From assembly GCA_016721765.1 (NCBI GenBank), contig JADKHO010000002.1:992001-1056000 (forward strand): a stretch of 64,000 nucleotides of DNA, read 5' to 3'. Below, piece by piece: positions 20,943-28,454 of the stretch; position 1 is the stretch's first letter, and each line of letters starts with the position of its first letter. The notes under the pieces are model-generated. The model did no database searches. It was not told the origin of the DNA and saw nothing but the letters and a program-made list of their open reading frames with translations. The DNA is from Bacteroidota bacterium (GTDB taxonomy: Bacteria; Bacteroidota; Bacteroidia; UBA4408). The translations under genes and the position numbers were made by a program.

Positions 20943-23900
20943 ATGCGCTTTCATAAAATTATCATCAGTATAGGTTTCCTTTTTTTATTTTTCTCCACAA
21001 AGGGACAACATTACAATTTGAAGAAATTTACTACAAAAAATGGTTTAGCCAATTCTATTGTTCAAAAAATAATTCAAGACCATTGGGGATATTATTGGTT
21101 TGCCACACAAAATGGATTGAGTCGGTTTGATGGCAAAAATTTCAAAAATTTTCATAAGTCTGATGGATTACCCTCTAGTGATATTACTTCTTTATTAGAA
21201 GATAATGCGGGTAAATTATGGGTAGCCACTGCTGAAGGGTTAGCAGTTTTTGACGGCATAAAATTTACTCCCATTCATGAGCCTGGATTAGACCGAATAG
21301 TTTACTGTATTAGTAAAGATAATAGAGGTACAATGTGGTTTGCAACTTACGGTTCAGGACTTATAAGTTACAATGGAAAATCATATATGCATTATACAAC
21401 AAAGAATGGACTTCCAACTGATTCGTTGTTTAGCATAATGCAGGACAGTCAAAATAATTTTTGGGTTGGTACATACCATTATGGAGTTTGCAAAATTAAT
21501 CCGAGCAGTTTAACTGGTGGTAAACTTGAATGTAAATCCTTTTCCAAAAAAGATGGGATGAGCTCGAACAATATATTTTGTTTGCTCGAAGATAAAGCAC
21601 ATACAATATGGATGGGGACCACAAATGGTGCTGTTTCTGTAATTAAAAATGGAGCTATACAGCAAGAAATTATTTCCCCGGAAATGGCAACTGATTTTGT
21701 TTCTCAAATGATTGAAGACCGATTGGGAAACATTTGGATTGCCACTCAAGAACATGGATTAATAAAAAAATCGATTTCTGAAAATTACTATTATGGTAAA
21801 AATGAAGGCCTTCAATCGCAATTCATTAATTCATTGTATTTGGATAATTCACTCAATTTATGGATTGGGTCGGATCAAGGTGTTTGTATTTTTAGAAATG
21901 AGGCAATTACCAATTTTATTGAAAGTGATGGATTAACAACTAAGGAAGTGCAATGTGTGAGTCAGGATATTGATAATAAAGTACTTTGTGGCACCGCTAT
22001 TGGACTAAGCATCTACAATGGAAAAAAGTACGTTGAAATATCTGAATTCAAAGAAATTTCTGTAAGCTCAATTGCAACCGATGAACAGAACGACTTATGG
22101 ATTGGTACAGCAAATCAAGGAATTTTTTTAATTGACAAAAACCAATCCTATAAAAAAGTTCGGAATATTATTGATGCAAGTGGAATAGAGCTTTCCTCTC
22201 CTATAAACGGAATTGCAAAATCAAAATCAGGCGATATGTGGGTAGCCACTTACGGGCAAGGGCTCTTTAAATTCGACGATAAGGGTTCGGTGCATTATAG
22301 CTTAAAAGATGGGCTATTAAGCGATAATCTTCATACCTTATTTATTGATAGACATGAAAATGTTTGGATAGGCACGTATCAAGCAGGATTATTTAAATTT
22401 GATGGTACCTCATTCACCAATTATACAAACAAAGTAGGTTTGGCGGATAATACGGTATATGGAATTTGTGAGAATAAAAAAGGAGAACTCTTTTTTGCCA
22501 CCGCAGAAGGAGGATTAAGTATTTATGATGGTCAGAAATTTCATACCCTCACTACAAAAAATGGATTAAGCTCTAATCTGATTTACTCTGTTAAAGTGGA
22601 TAATCAAAACTTATTATGGCTTGGCACAAACAATGGCCTAAACCGCCTAAAACTTAAAGCTGATTTCACTGTTGATTCCCTTAAAATTTTCACCGAACAA
22701 AACGGATTGGAAGGCAGTGAATTCATTTCTTCTAATTCGTTATTTATTGATAAGAGTGGAATTATTTGGGCTGGTACCACTAATGGCTTATCAAAATACA
22801 ACCCCGCACTCGATTTTCCTAATAACACCCCTCCTCCCCTTGTGCTGCAAAGCATTCGCTTATTTAATCAAACCGTAGATTGGAAAAAATATGCCGACAG
22901 CGTAGATGCGAAAACCGGCTTGCCGCTGAACCTCGACTTAAGTTATAAAAACAATCACCTCACTTTTAATTTTCAAGCAATTAGTATTGATGACAATTTA
23001 AAATACTCGTATCAACTCGAAGGTTTTGATAAGGATTGGTCGGCACTGACTTCGGCTACTGAAGCGGTTTATACCAATATTCCATCAGGTAAGGAATATA
23101 CGTTTAAAGTGCGCGCTGTGAACGGTGATGGCGTGTGGAGTACCAAAAATATTGAATATCGTTTTTATATCGAAGCGCCTATTTGGCAGCGTTGGTGGTT
23201 TATTTCACTGGCCATTATTTTTAGTGTTGCCGGTATATTTTTTTATATCAATTGGCGTACATCAAAATTAGCAGCTGAAAAAAAACACCTCGAAGAAAAA
23301 GTAGAAGAGCGCACTACCGAACTGAAGCACACCAACGATTTGCTTTCTGAAGCATTTACGGATATCAAGGATAGTATAAATTACGCACAACGCATACAGG
23401 AAGCCATTCTTCCTATGGAATCCATTATTCGTGAAGTATTTCCGGATTCATTTATTTTATTTAAACCACGTGATGTAGTAAGTGGTGATTTTTACTGGTT
23501 TGGAACAGTCGAAAAAAATGGCGAAAAACACCACATCATTGCTGCCGCTGATTGCACCGGTCATGGTGTTCCGGGAGCATTCATGAGCATGATTGGCAAT
23601 ACTATTTTGAGCGAAATAATTGTGGCAAAAGAAGTAGTGGAACCCGGACAAATTTTATCTCTTTTGCACCACGGCATTCGAAAAGCGCTTAAACAAAATC
23701 TCACCACTTCACGCGATGGAATGGACATTTGTTTGTGTAGTATTAATTTAACAACACTTAAGGTGAAGTATGCCGGAGCTTACAACCCTTTGTGGGTTTT
23801 GCGAAATACGAAAGAAATAGAAGTTATAAAAGCCAACAAGTGCGCCATTGGAGGCTTTACGGAAGACAAACAAATTTTTGAATCGCATGAATTGCAATTG

Positions 23901-24122
23901 GAGAAGGGCGAAGCTTTGTATTTATTTACCGATGGATATGCCGATCAGTTTGGTGGGGAGTTGGGTAAAAAACTTACCGCCAAAAAATTCAAAGAGGGTA
24001 TTTTGAGTGTTGCCAATGAGCCAATGACTAAGCAGAAATTTTATTTGGATAATCTGGTGGAAATATGGAAGGGGAAGGAGTTTCAGGTGGATGATATTTT
24101 GGTAATTGGGATTAAGGTTTAA
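20943..24122 (+). CDS. Two-component-type propeller sensor fused to SpoIIE phosphatase
   Basis: This 1059-residue sensor has a signal peptide (IIISIGFLFLFFSTKGQ), then regularly repeated segments such as DHWGYYWFATQNGLSRFDG and NVWIGTYQAGLFKFDG, which are Reg_prop blades of a large periplasmic propeller (about 25-630). A Y_Y_Y-type beta-sandwich follows (YSYQLEGFDKDWS to FKVRAVNGDGVWS), one membrane helix at about 750-772 (WWFISLAIIFSVAGIFFY), a charged coiled coil, and a cytoplasmic SpoIIE/PP2C phosphatase domain (DVVSGDFYWF, AADCTGHGVPGAFMSMIG, LFTDGYADQFGG, DDILVIGI). Proteins of this layout sense a periplasmic ligand and dephosphorylate an anti-sigma-factor antagonist. No histidine kinase, anti-sigma factor or antagonist gene is adjacent, so the target is unknown. 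The ATG at 20943 is preferred over an upstream TTG because the latter overlaps a likely -7 box. Confidence 0.88.
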   Translation: MRFHKIIISIGFLFLFFSTKGQHYNLKKFTTKNGLANSIVQKIIQDHWGYYWFATQNGLSRFDGKNFKNFHKSDGLPSSDITSLLEDNAGKLWVATAEGLAVFDGIKFTPIHEPGLDRIVYCISKDNRGTMWFATYGSGLISYNGKSYMHYTTKNGLPTDSLFSIMQDSQNNFWVGTYHYGVCKINPSSLTGGKLECKSFSKKDGMSSNNIFCLLEDKAHTIWMGTTNGAVSVIKNGAIQQEIISPEMATDFVSQMIEDRLGNIWIATQEHGLIKKSISENYYYGKNEGLQSQFINSLYLDNSLNLWIGSDQGVCIFRNEAITNFIESDGLTTKEVQCVSQDIDNKVLCGTAIGLSIYNGKKYVEISEFKEISVSSIATDEQNDLWIGTANQGIFLIDKNQSYKKVRNIIDASGIELSSPINGIAKSKSGDMWVATYGQGLFKFDDKGSVHYSLKDGLLSDNLHTLFIDRHENVWIGTYQAGLFKFDGTSFTNYTNKVGLADNTVYGICENKKGELFFATAEGGLSIYDGQKFHTLTTKNGLSSNLIYSVKVDNQNLLWLGTNNGLNRLKLKADFTVDSLKIFTEQNGLEGSEFISSNSLFIDKSGIIWAGTTNGLSKYNPALDFPNNTPPPLVLQSIRLFNQTVDWKKYADSVDAKTGLPLNLDLSYKNNHLTFNFQAISIDDNLKYSYQLEGFDKDWSALTSATEAVYTNIPSGKEYTFKVRAVNGDGVWSTKNIEYRFYIEAPIWQRWWFISLAIIFSVAGIFFYINWRTSKLAAEKKHLEEKVEERTTELKHTNDLLSEAFTDIKDSINYAQRIQEAILPMESIIREVFPDSFILFKPRDVVSGDFYWFGTVEKNGEKHHIIAAADCTGHGVPGAFMSMIGNTILSEIIVAKEVVEPGQILSLLHHGIRKALKQNLTTSRDGMDICLCSINLTTLKVKYAGAYNPLWVLRNTKEIEVIKANKCAIGGFTEDKQIFESHELQLEKGEALYLFTDGYADQFGGELGKKLTAKKFKEGILSVANEPMTKQKFYLDNLVEIWKGKEFQVDDILVIGIKV

Positions 24123-24160
24123 TGCCTTATTGATTTTCATTTTTTAGGCTATCTTTTTTT

Positions 24161-24408
24161 GAAACACATAGGAGCATAGGAAACATAGGGTTCGCATAGG
24201 AATGAGTTATGTGGCTATGTGTTTATTTTTCATATTGCATTTTTTTTGAAACACATAGGAACATAGGAAACATAGGGTTCGCATAGGAATGAGCTATGTG
24301 GCTATGTGTTTATTTTTCACATTGGATTTTTTTTGAACCACATAGGAACATAGGCAACATAGGGTTTACATAGGAATGAGCTATGTGGCTATGTGTTTAT
24401 TTTTTCAA
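24161..24408. repeat. Three tandem 87-bp hairpin-forming repeats (CATAGG family)
   Basis: Copies begin at 24161, 24248 and 24335, an exact 87-base period. Each starts with GAAACACATAGG (GAACCACATAGG in the third) and ends with GGCTATGTGTTTATTTTT, so the ends of every unit can pair (AAACACATAG with CTATGTGTTT), with further CATAGG copies inside. The units differ at only a few positions. Placement between the SpoIIE gene and paaA, ending in T-rich runs, would allow a transcription-terminating or RNA-stabilising role. I recognise similar CATAGG hairpins from Bacteroidota intergenic regions, but cannot count copies outside the window. Confidence 0.85.
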
Positions 24409-24473
24409 GTGACTTTGTTGTGAAACCTTCAATCGAAGACGCAAAAAAGCTAACGAATTTTAACTATTCCCGC

Positions 24474-24500
24474 GAAACATTTTCACCTCCAAAATGTTTC
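24474..24500. promoter_or_regulatory. Perfect 10-7-10 inverted repeat upstream of paaA (candidate operator)
   Basis: GAAACATTTT at 24474-24483 and AAAATGTTTC at 24491-24500 are exact inverted copies around the 7-base spacer CACCTCC. The element ends 44 bases before the paaA ATG, where a dimeric repressor could block RNA polymerase. It lacks a T-tract, so a terminator is less likely. Paa operons in other bacteria are controlled by TetR-family PaaR or GntR-family PaaX; which protein would bind here is unknown. Confidence 0.5.
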
Positions 24501-24544
24501 CTAATTTGTGAAGATTGCTTAATATTGTAAACCAAATCACCCCT

Positions 24545-25483
24545 ATGGAAGACATAAAAAACCTGGATAATTTTCAGGCTAAAATTGATAAAGGTTTAAA
24601 AATTGAACCTAAAGATTGGATGCCCGAAGCTTACCGTAAACAACTCATCCGCATGATGAGTCAACATGCACACAGCGAAATAGTGGGCATGCTCCCCGAA
24701 GGCAATTGGATTACACGAGCCCCAAGCCTTAGAAGAAAAGCCGTTTTACTTAGCAAAGTGCAAGATGAAGCAGGACATGGATTATACCTCTACAGTGCTG
24801 CCGAAACGCTTGGTATAGATCGTACCGAACTGCTTGAACAATTACACAGCGGAAAAGCTAAATACTCCAGTATTTTTAATTACCCCACCCTTACTTGGGC
24901 GGATGTCGGTGCGATTGGCTGGTTGGTTGACGGCGCAGCTATCATGAATCAAACCATGCTTGCACGCGGTTCTTATGGACCTTATTCACGCGCGATGGTG
25001 CGTATTTGCAAAGAAGAGAGTTTCCATAACCGACAAGGATATGAAATTATGACGGTGCTTTCCAATGGAACTGCTGAACAAAAGCAGCTGGCACAGGATG
25101 CACTTAACCGCTGGTGGTGGCCTTCAATTATGATGCTTGGTCCGAGTGAAGGACAATCGCCCAACAGTGAACAATTGATGAAATGGAAAGTGAAGCTTGA
25201 AAGCAACGATGATATCCGTCAGCGCTTCATTGATCGCACCGTTCCTCAAGGTTTGTTTTTGGGATTAACTTTTCCGGATGCCGATTTAAAATTTAATGAA
25301 ACTACCGGTCATTATGAGCATGGACCAATTAATTGGGAGGAATTTTTTAATGTGGTTAAAGGTAATGGCCCTTGTAATCGCGAACGTCTTAAGGCGCGCG
25401 TAAATGCTGATAAAGAAGGCAAGTGGGTAAGAGAAGCGGCTATGGCTTATGCAGAGAAGAAAAAAGCGAAGGTTGCGGCTTAG
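24545..25483 (+). CDS. paaA: Phenylacetyl-CoA 1,2-epoxidase, catalytic subunit PaaA
   Basis: PaaA is the catalytic di-iron subunit of the PaaABC(D)E complex, which converts phenylacetyl-CoA to its 1,2-epoxide in the cytoplasm using oxygen and NADPH. The 312-residue product matches the family along its length. Iron-ligand motifs are visible: E45 in HAHSEIVGM, the first ExxH in QDEAGHG (E75, H78), and the second in KEESFHNRQG (E158, H161). The ATG at 24545 is chosen; a TTG ten codons upstream adds a non-family extension. The gene follows a tandem hairpin repeat and a perfect inverted repeat that may be its operator. A 258-base gap with repeats separates it from paaB, unusual for subunits of one complex. 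Confidence 0.95.
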   Translation: MEDIKNLDNFQAKIDKGLKIEPKDWMPEAYRKQLIRMMSQHAHSEIVGMLPEGNWITRAPSLRRKAVLLSKVQDEAGHGLYLYSAAETLGIDRTELLEQLHSGKAKYSSIFNYPTLTWADVGAIGWLVDGAAIMNQTMLARGSYGPYSRAMVRICKEESFHNRQGYEIMTVLSNGTAEQKQLAQDALNRWWWPSIMMLGPSEGQSPNSEQLMKWKVKLESNDDIRQRFIDRTVPQGLFLGLTFPDADLKFNETTGHYEHGPINWEEFFNVVKGNGPCNRERLKARVNADKEGKWVREAAMAYAEKKKAKVAA

Positions 25484-25530
25484 GTTGATTTATTGATTAG
25501 CCAATTAGCGGATTAGCTGATTAGCTGTTT

Positions 25531-25697
25531 TTTTGAATTGCTGATTTGTTGATTAAACGATTAAATGATATGCTCTTTTGATAAACCATGTCATCCTGAG
25601 GGGAGTCGAAGGGTGATTTTTTGAATTGTAGATTTGTTGATTAAATACTACACTAAATTGATAACCCATGTCATCCTGAGCGGAGTCGAAGGGTGCT
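25531..25697. repeat. Two tandem 88-bp intergenic repeats carrying GTCATCCTGAG-GGAGTCGAAGG
   Basis: Two copies with an 88-base offset (25533 and 25621) share TTGAATTG, GATTTGTTGATTAAA, and the core ATGTCATCCTGAG followed by GGAGTCGAAGGGTG; their middle parts differ. I recognise this core as a widely dispersed intergenic sequence in Bacteroidota. It lies between paaA and paaB and may form a structured mRNA spacer if the genes are co-transcribed. Confidence 0.75.
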
Positions 25698-25741
25698 TGA
25701 TGATTTTGATTACGAAATAAAATTAAAAATAGATTAAAAAC

Positions 25742-26032
25742 ATGAGTAACGATACGCAATGGCCACTTTGGGAAGTTTTTGTACAGGCCAATCCCGGTAT
25801 ACCACATAAGCATGCAGGAAGTTTACACGCTGCAGACGCTGAGTCTGCACTTATGAACGCTCGTGACGTTTACACACGCAGAAGCGAAGGCATGAGCATT
25901 TGGGTGGTTCCTGCCAATTCCATTACCGCATCTAGTCCCGAAGACAGCGCTTCTTTTTTTGAGCCATCAAATGATAAACCGTATCGCCATCCTACTTTTT
26001 ATAAGATTCCGGATGGGGTGAAGTATTTGTAG
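25742..26032 (+). CDS. paaB: Phenylacetyl-CoA 1,2-epoxidase subunit PaaB
   Basis: This 96-residue protein matches PaaB, the small non-catalytic subunit that bridges PaaAC pairs in the phenylacetyl-CoA epoxidase complex. Family features visible are WPLWEVFVQANPGIPHKHAG near the N-terminus, the alanine-rich ADAESALMNARDVYTRR helix, and IWVVPANSITASSPED before a C-terminal YRHPTFYKIPDGVKYL. Length is typical. No export signal. The order paaA-paaB-paaC agrees with other paa operons, but the genes are separated by 258 and 175 bases of repeat-bearing DNA. Confidence 0.93.
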   Translation: MSNDTQWPLWEVFVQANPGIPHKHAGSLHAADAESALMNARDVYTRRSEGMSIWVVPANSITASSPEDSASFFEPSNDKPYRHPTFYKIPDGVKYL

Positions 26033-26038
26033 ATGAGA

Positions 26039-26089
26039 TTTGAGTATTGAGTATTGAGATTTGAGTACAAAGTACAAAGTACAAAGACT
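26039..26089. repeat. Heptamer microsatellites (TATTGAG, GTACAAA)
   Basis: Between paaB and paaC, two units of TATTGAG are followed by three perfect units of GTACAAA, all with a 7-base period. The same TATTGAG heptamer recurs five times at 33594-33628. Confidence 0.7.
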
Positions 26090-26207
26090 TGGGACTTTTT
26101 AATTTTAGGGGCTTGTGCATGTTGCTTGGAATTGAGAAAGTTGGATGTGTTATAAGATATATTTAGATTGGTAATTAGTACAAAATATTTGTTAGATAAT
26201 TAGTAGC

Positions 26208-26966
26208 ATGAATTTAGAAGCGGCGAAATTTGAATATTACTTGCGGATGGGCGACAACAGCTTGATTCTTGGACATCGTTTGAGTGAGTGGTGCGGGCAT
26301 GGTCCTATTTTGGAAGAAGATATTGCACTCATAAATGTTGCTTTGGATTTAGTAGGACAGTCGCGTTCAATGCTGGATGCAGCAGCTAAGCTGGAAGGGA
26401 AAGGACGCACAGAAGACACACTTGCTTACCATCGCAATGCCAATGAGTTTCGAAATGCATTATTAGTTGAACAACCTAATGGTGATTTCGCTAACACAAT
26501 TGCCCGCCAGTTTTTTTATGATGTATTTCATCAGTTGTTTTTAAGTGAATTAGCAAACAGTAAAGATGCGTTTCTGGCTGCTTTCGCAGAAAAATCATTA
26601 AAAGAAGTTAGCTACCACCTGCGTCATAGCAGCGATTGGATGTTACGCTTGGGCGATGGTACCGCAGAAAGTCACGAAAGAATGCAGCAAGCTGTGAATG
26701 AGTTATGGATGTATACCGGCGATTTATTCGACATGAATGCGGTGGATGACCTGCTCATAAAAGAAGGTATTGCCGTTAATTTAACTCCGCTTCAAAAAAA
26801 ATGGCATCAAAAAATTTCTGAAGTGCTCTCGGAAGCCACACTTCAACTTCCTGAAAATACTTACATGCAAAAAGGAAGCAAAGAAGGATTGCATTCCGAA
26901 TACTTAAGCTACTTGCTTGCCGAAATGCAGTCGATTCCGCGTGCCATGCCTGATGCGATTTGGTAA
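26208..26966 (+). CDS. paaC: Phenylacetyl-CoA 1,2-epoxidase structural subunit PaaC
   Basis: This 252-residue protein is the structural ferritin-like partner of PaaA; it lost the di-iron site but forms the heterodimer core. Family segments include EYYLRMGDNSLILGHRLSEW, HGPILEEDIALINVALDLVG and SYHLRHSSDWMLRLGDGT. PaaD (an Fe-S assembly DUF59 protein) and PaaE (the reductase) normally follow, but the next gene here is unrelated, so electron supply must be encoded elsewhere or the operon is split. A likely terminator follows at 26987. Confidence 0.93.
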   Translation: MNLEAAKFEYYLRMGDNSLILGHRLSEWCGHGPILEEDIALINVALDLVGQSRSMLDAAAKLEGKGRTEDTLAYHRNANEFRNALLVEQPNGDFANTIARQFFYDVFHQLFLSELANSKDAFLAAFAEKSLKEVSYHLRHSSDWMLRLGDGTAESHERMQQAVNELWMYTGDLFDMNAVDDLLIKEGIAVNLTPLQKKWHQKISEVLSEATLQLPENTYMQKGSKEGLHSEYLSYLLAEMQSIPRAMPDAIW

Positions 26967-26986
26967 GAATTAAATTTAAAAGTTTT

Positions 26987-27019
26987 AAAACTCTCCTTGA
27001 TTTCAATGGGAGTTTTTTT
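26987..27019 (+). terminator. Rho-independent-like terminator after paaC
   Basis: AAAACTCTCC and GGGAGTTTTTTT form a bulged stem around an 11-base loop, followed by T7. It lies about 20 bases after the paaC stop and supports paaC being the last gene of this paa unit. Confidence 0.6.
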
Positions 27020-27069
27020 ATTTTTATTCCGAAAGAATTATTACTTTCACTTATTGCAGCGCTGCTCAC

Positions 27070-28209
27070 ATGATAGATTATAACAATTTCGAAGAAATAC
27101 GTCCCTATTCACAGGAAGAATTTGATGCTGCCTGGAACAGAATAAAATGCAACGAAACTTTTCATGCAGCACTTGCATTTTTGTTTGATGAAAAGGAAAA
27201 AAATGCACTCATCGAATCGTTTCCCACCTTCGAATCAACGCGTGACTTTCAATTAAAAATTATGCACCGCGCCATACGAAATATCATTGCCAAATCGAGC
27301 AATGGATTATCGTGCAGCGGCTTTCAGCACCTTTCTCCGGAGCAATGTTATACCTTCATTTCCAACCATCGTGATATTTTTTTGGATTCGGGAATTCTTC
27401 AAATTTTGTTGGTTGAACACGGTCACGATACCAGCGAAATTACTTTTGGAAACAATTTAATGCTGAATCAATTTATTGTGGATATCGGCAAGGTGAATAA
27501 AATGTTTACCGTTCACCGCACCGGCAATAGGCGCGAACTCTATGACTATAGCATACGCTTATCAAACTATATGCGCTATGCCATCACCCAAAAAAAACAA
27601 TCCACTTGGATTGCGCAACGCAATGGCCGCACCAAAAATGGCAAAGATGAAACACAAATCGGACTCTTAAAAATGCTTGCCTCCAGCGCGCCCGATAATT
27701 TTGAAAGCGGATTTAATGCCCTCAATATTGTGCCCATTGCTATTTCATACGAATATGAACCTTGCGATATATTTAAAGTGAACGAACGTTATTCTTCCAT
27801 GCAAAGCGCCTATGTTAAAGCGCCGGATGAAGATTTAAAAAGTATACTATCCGGCGTGACCAATGATAAAGGCAGTATTCATTTAGCAGTTGGAAAACCG
27901 GTGAATCAGGTAATTGCTGAAATAGCAAAATCAGGCGATTCCTATAAAAGCCTGAATCAATACATCGATACAGAAATTTACAGCAATTATAAACTTTTTA
28001 AAAGCAATTATATTGCATTTGATTTGCTTCACGAATGTGCACTGAATGTGCATCAATACAGTAAATTCGAAAAGCAAAAATTTGAAGACTACCTAGCTCA
28101 GAAATTAAATTTTTTAAAAGGTGAGCGCCCGGTACTTCGAAAATTATTTCTCGAATTATATGCCAACCCGGTTGTTAGTGCAATGAAGTTAGTTTCGGTT
28201 TCCAATTAA
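27070..28209 (+). CDS. Acyltransferase-like protein (PlsC/PlsB-type NHRDI motif)
   Basis: This 379-residue protein has no signal peptide or clear membrane helix. The segment ISNHRDIFLDSGILQ at about residues 98-112, followed by ITFGNNLM and later FTVHRTGNRRELYDYS, resembles glycerophosphate or lysophosphatidate acyltransferases, in which an NHxxxxD motif is catalytic and an R/G-rich block binds phosphate; the His-Asp spacing here (H-X5-D) is one residue longer than the classic HX4D. Similar Bacteroidota proteins are, from memory, labelled 1-acyl-sn-glycerol-3-phosphate acyltransferase. It would add an acyl chain to a glycerolipid at the membrane face. It is separated from paaC by a terminator, so it is probably its own unit. 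Substrate unproven. Confidence 0.55.
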   Translation: MIDYNNFEEIRPYSQEEFDAAWNRIKCNETFHAALAFLFDEKEKNALIESFPTFESTRDFQLKIMHRAIRNIIAKSSNGLSCSGFQHLSPEQCYTFISNHRDIFLDSGILQILLVEHGHDTSEITFGNNLMLNQFIVDIGKVNKMFTVHRTGNRRELYDYSIRLSNYMRYAITQKKQSTWIAQRNGRTKNGKDETQIGLLKMLASSAPDNFESGFNALNIVPIAISYEYEPCDIFKVNERYSSMQSAYVKAPDEDLKSILSGVTNDKGSIHLAVGKPVNQVIAEIAKSGDSYKSLNQYIDTEIYSNYKLFKSNYIAFDLLHECALNVHQYSKFEKQKFEDYLAQKLNFLKGERPVLRKLFLELYANPVVSAMKLVSVSN

Positions 28210-28454
28210 TTCATTGTAAAAATAATTTAACCGCAAAGAGCGCCAAGGAGGCGCGGAGAACGCGGAGATTTTTCCTAAATTATACTTTGCTTCTTTTCTG
28301 AGTCCTTTGCTGTGCGAAATGCATTCAAATTACATTTAAAAACGATTGTTAAAAATAATCCAAAGACAAATCAGCAAAAATCCGCATCATCCGAGTTATC
28401 CGCGTTCAATTTATAAAAAGCACTTCTAATGCACAGCTGAAATGGCTTTGAGAT
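28210..28454. repeat. Intergenic region with two common dispersed motifs
   Basis: No gene is visible between the convergent acyltransferase-like and EnvC genes. The region contains AACCGCAAAGAGCGCCAAGG followed by CGCGGAGAACGCGGAG near 28229-28268, and AATCCGCATCATCC with TTATCCGCGTTC near 28379-28410. Both resemble degenerate intergenic sequences seen in many unrelated bacteria. I see no clear terminator. Confidence 0.4.

Noticed and set aside
20922..24122. TTG start at 20922 for the SpoIIE sensor
   Set aside because: The TTG lies inside a TAnnTTTG promoter element, and the ATG at 20943 gives a better signal peptide.
24161..24408. A CRISPR array
   Set aside because: The three 87-base units are nearly identical throughout, with no unique spacers between short repeats, and no cas genes are near.
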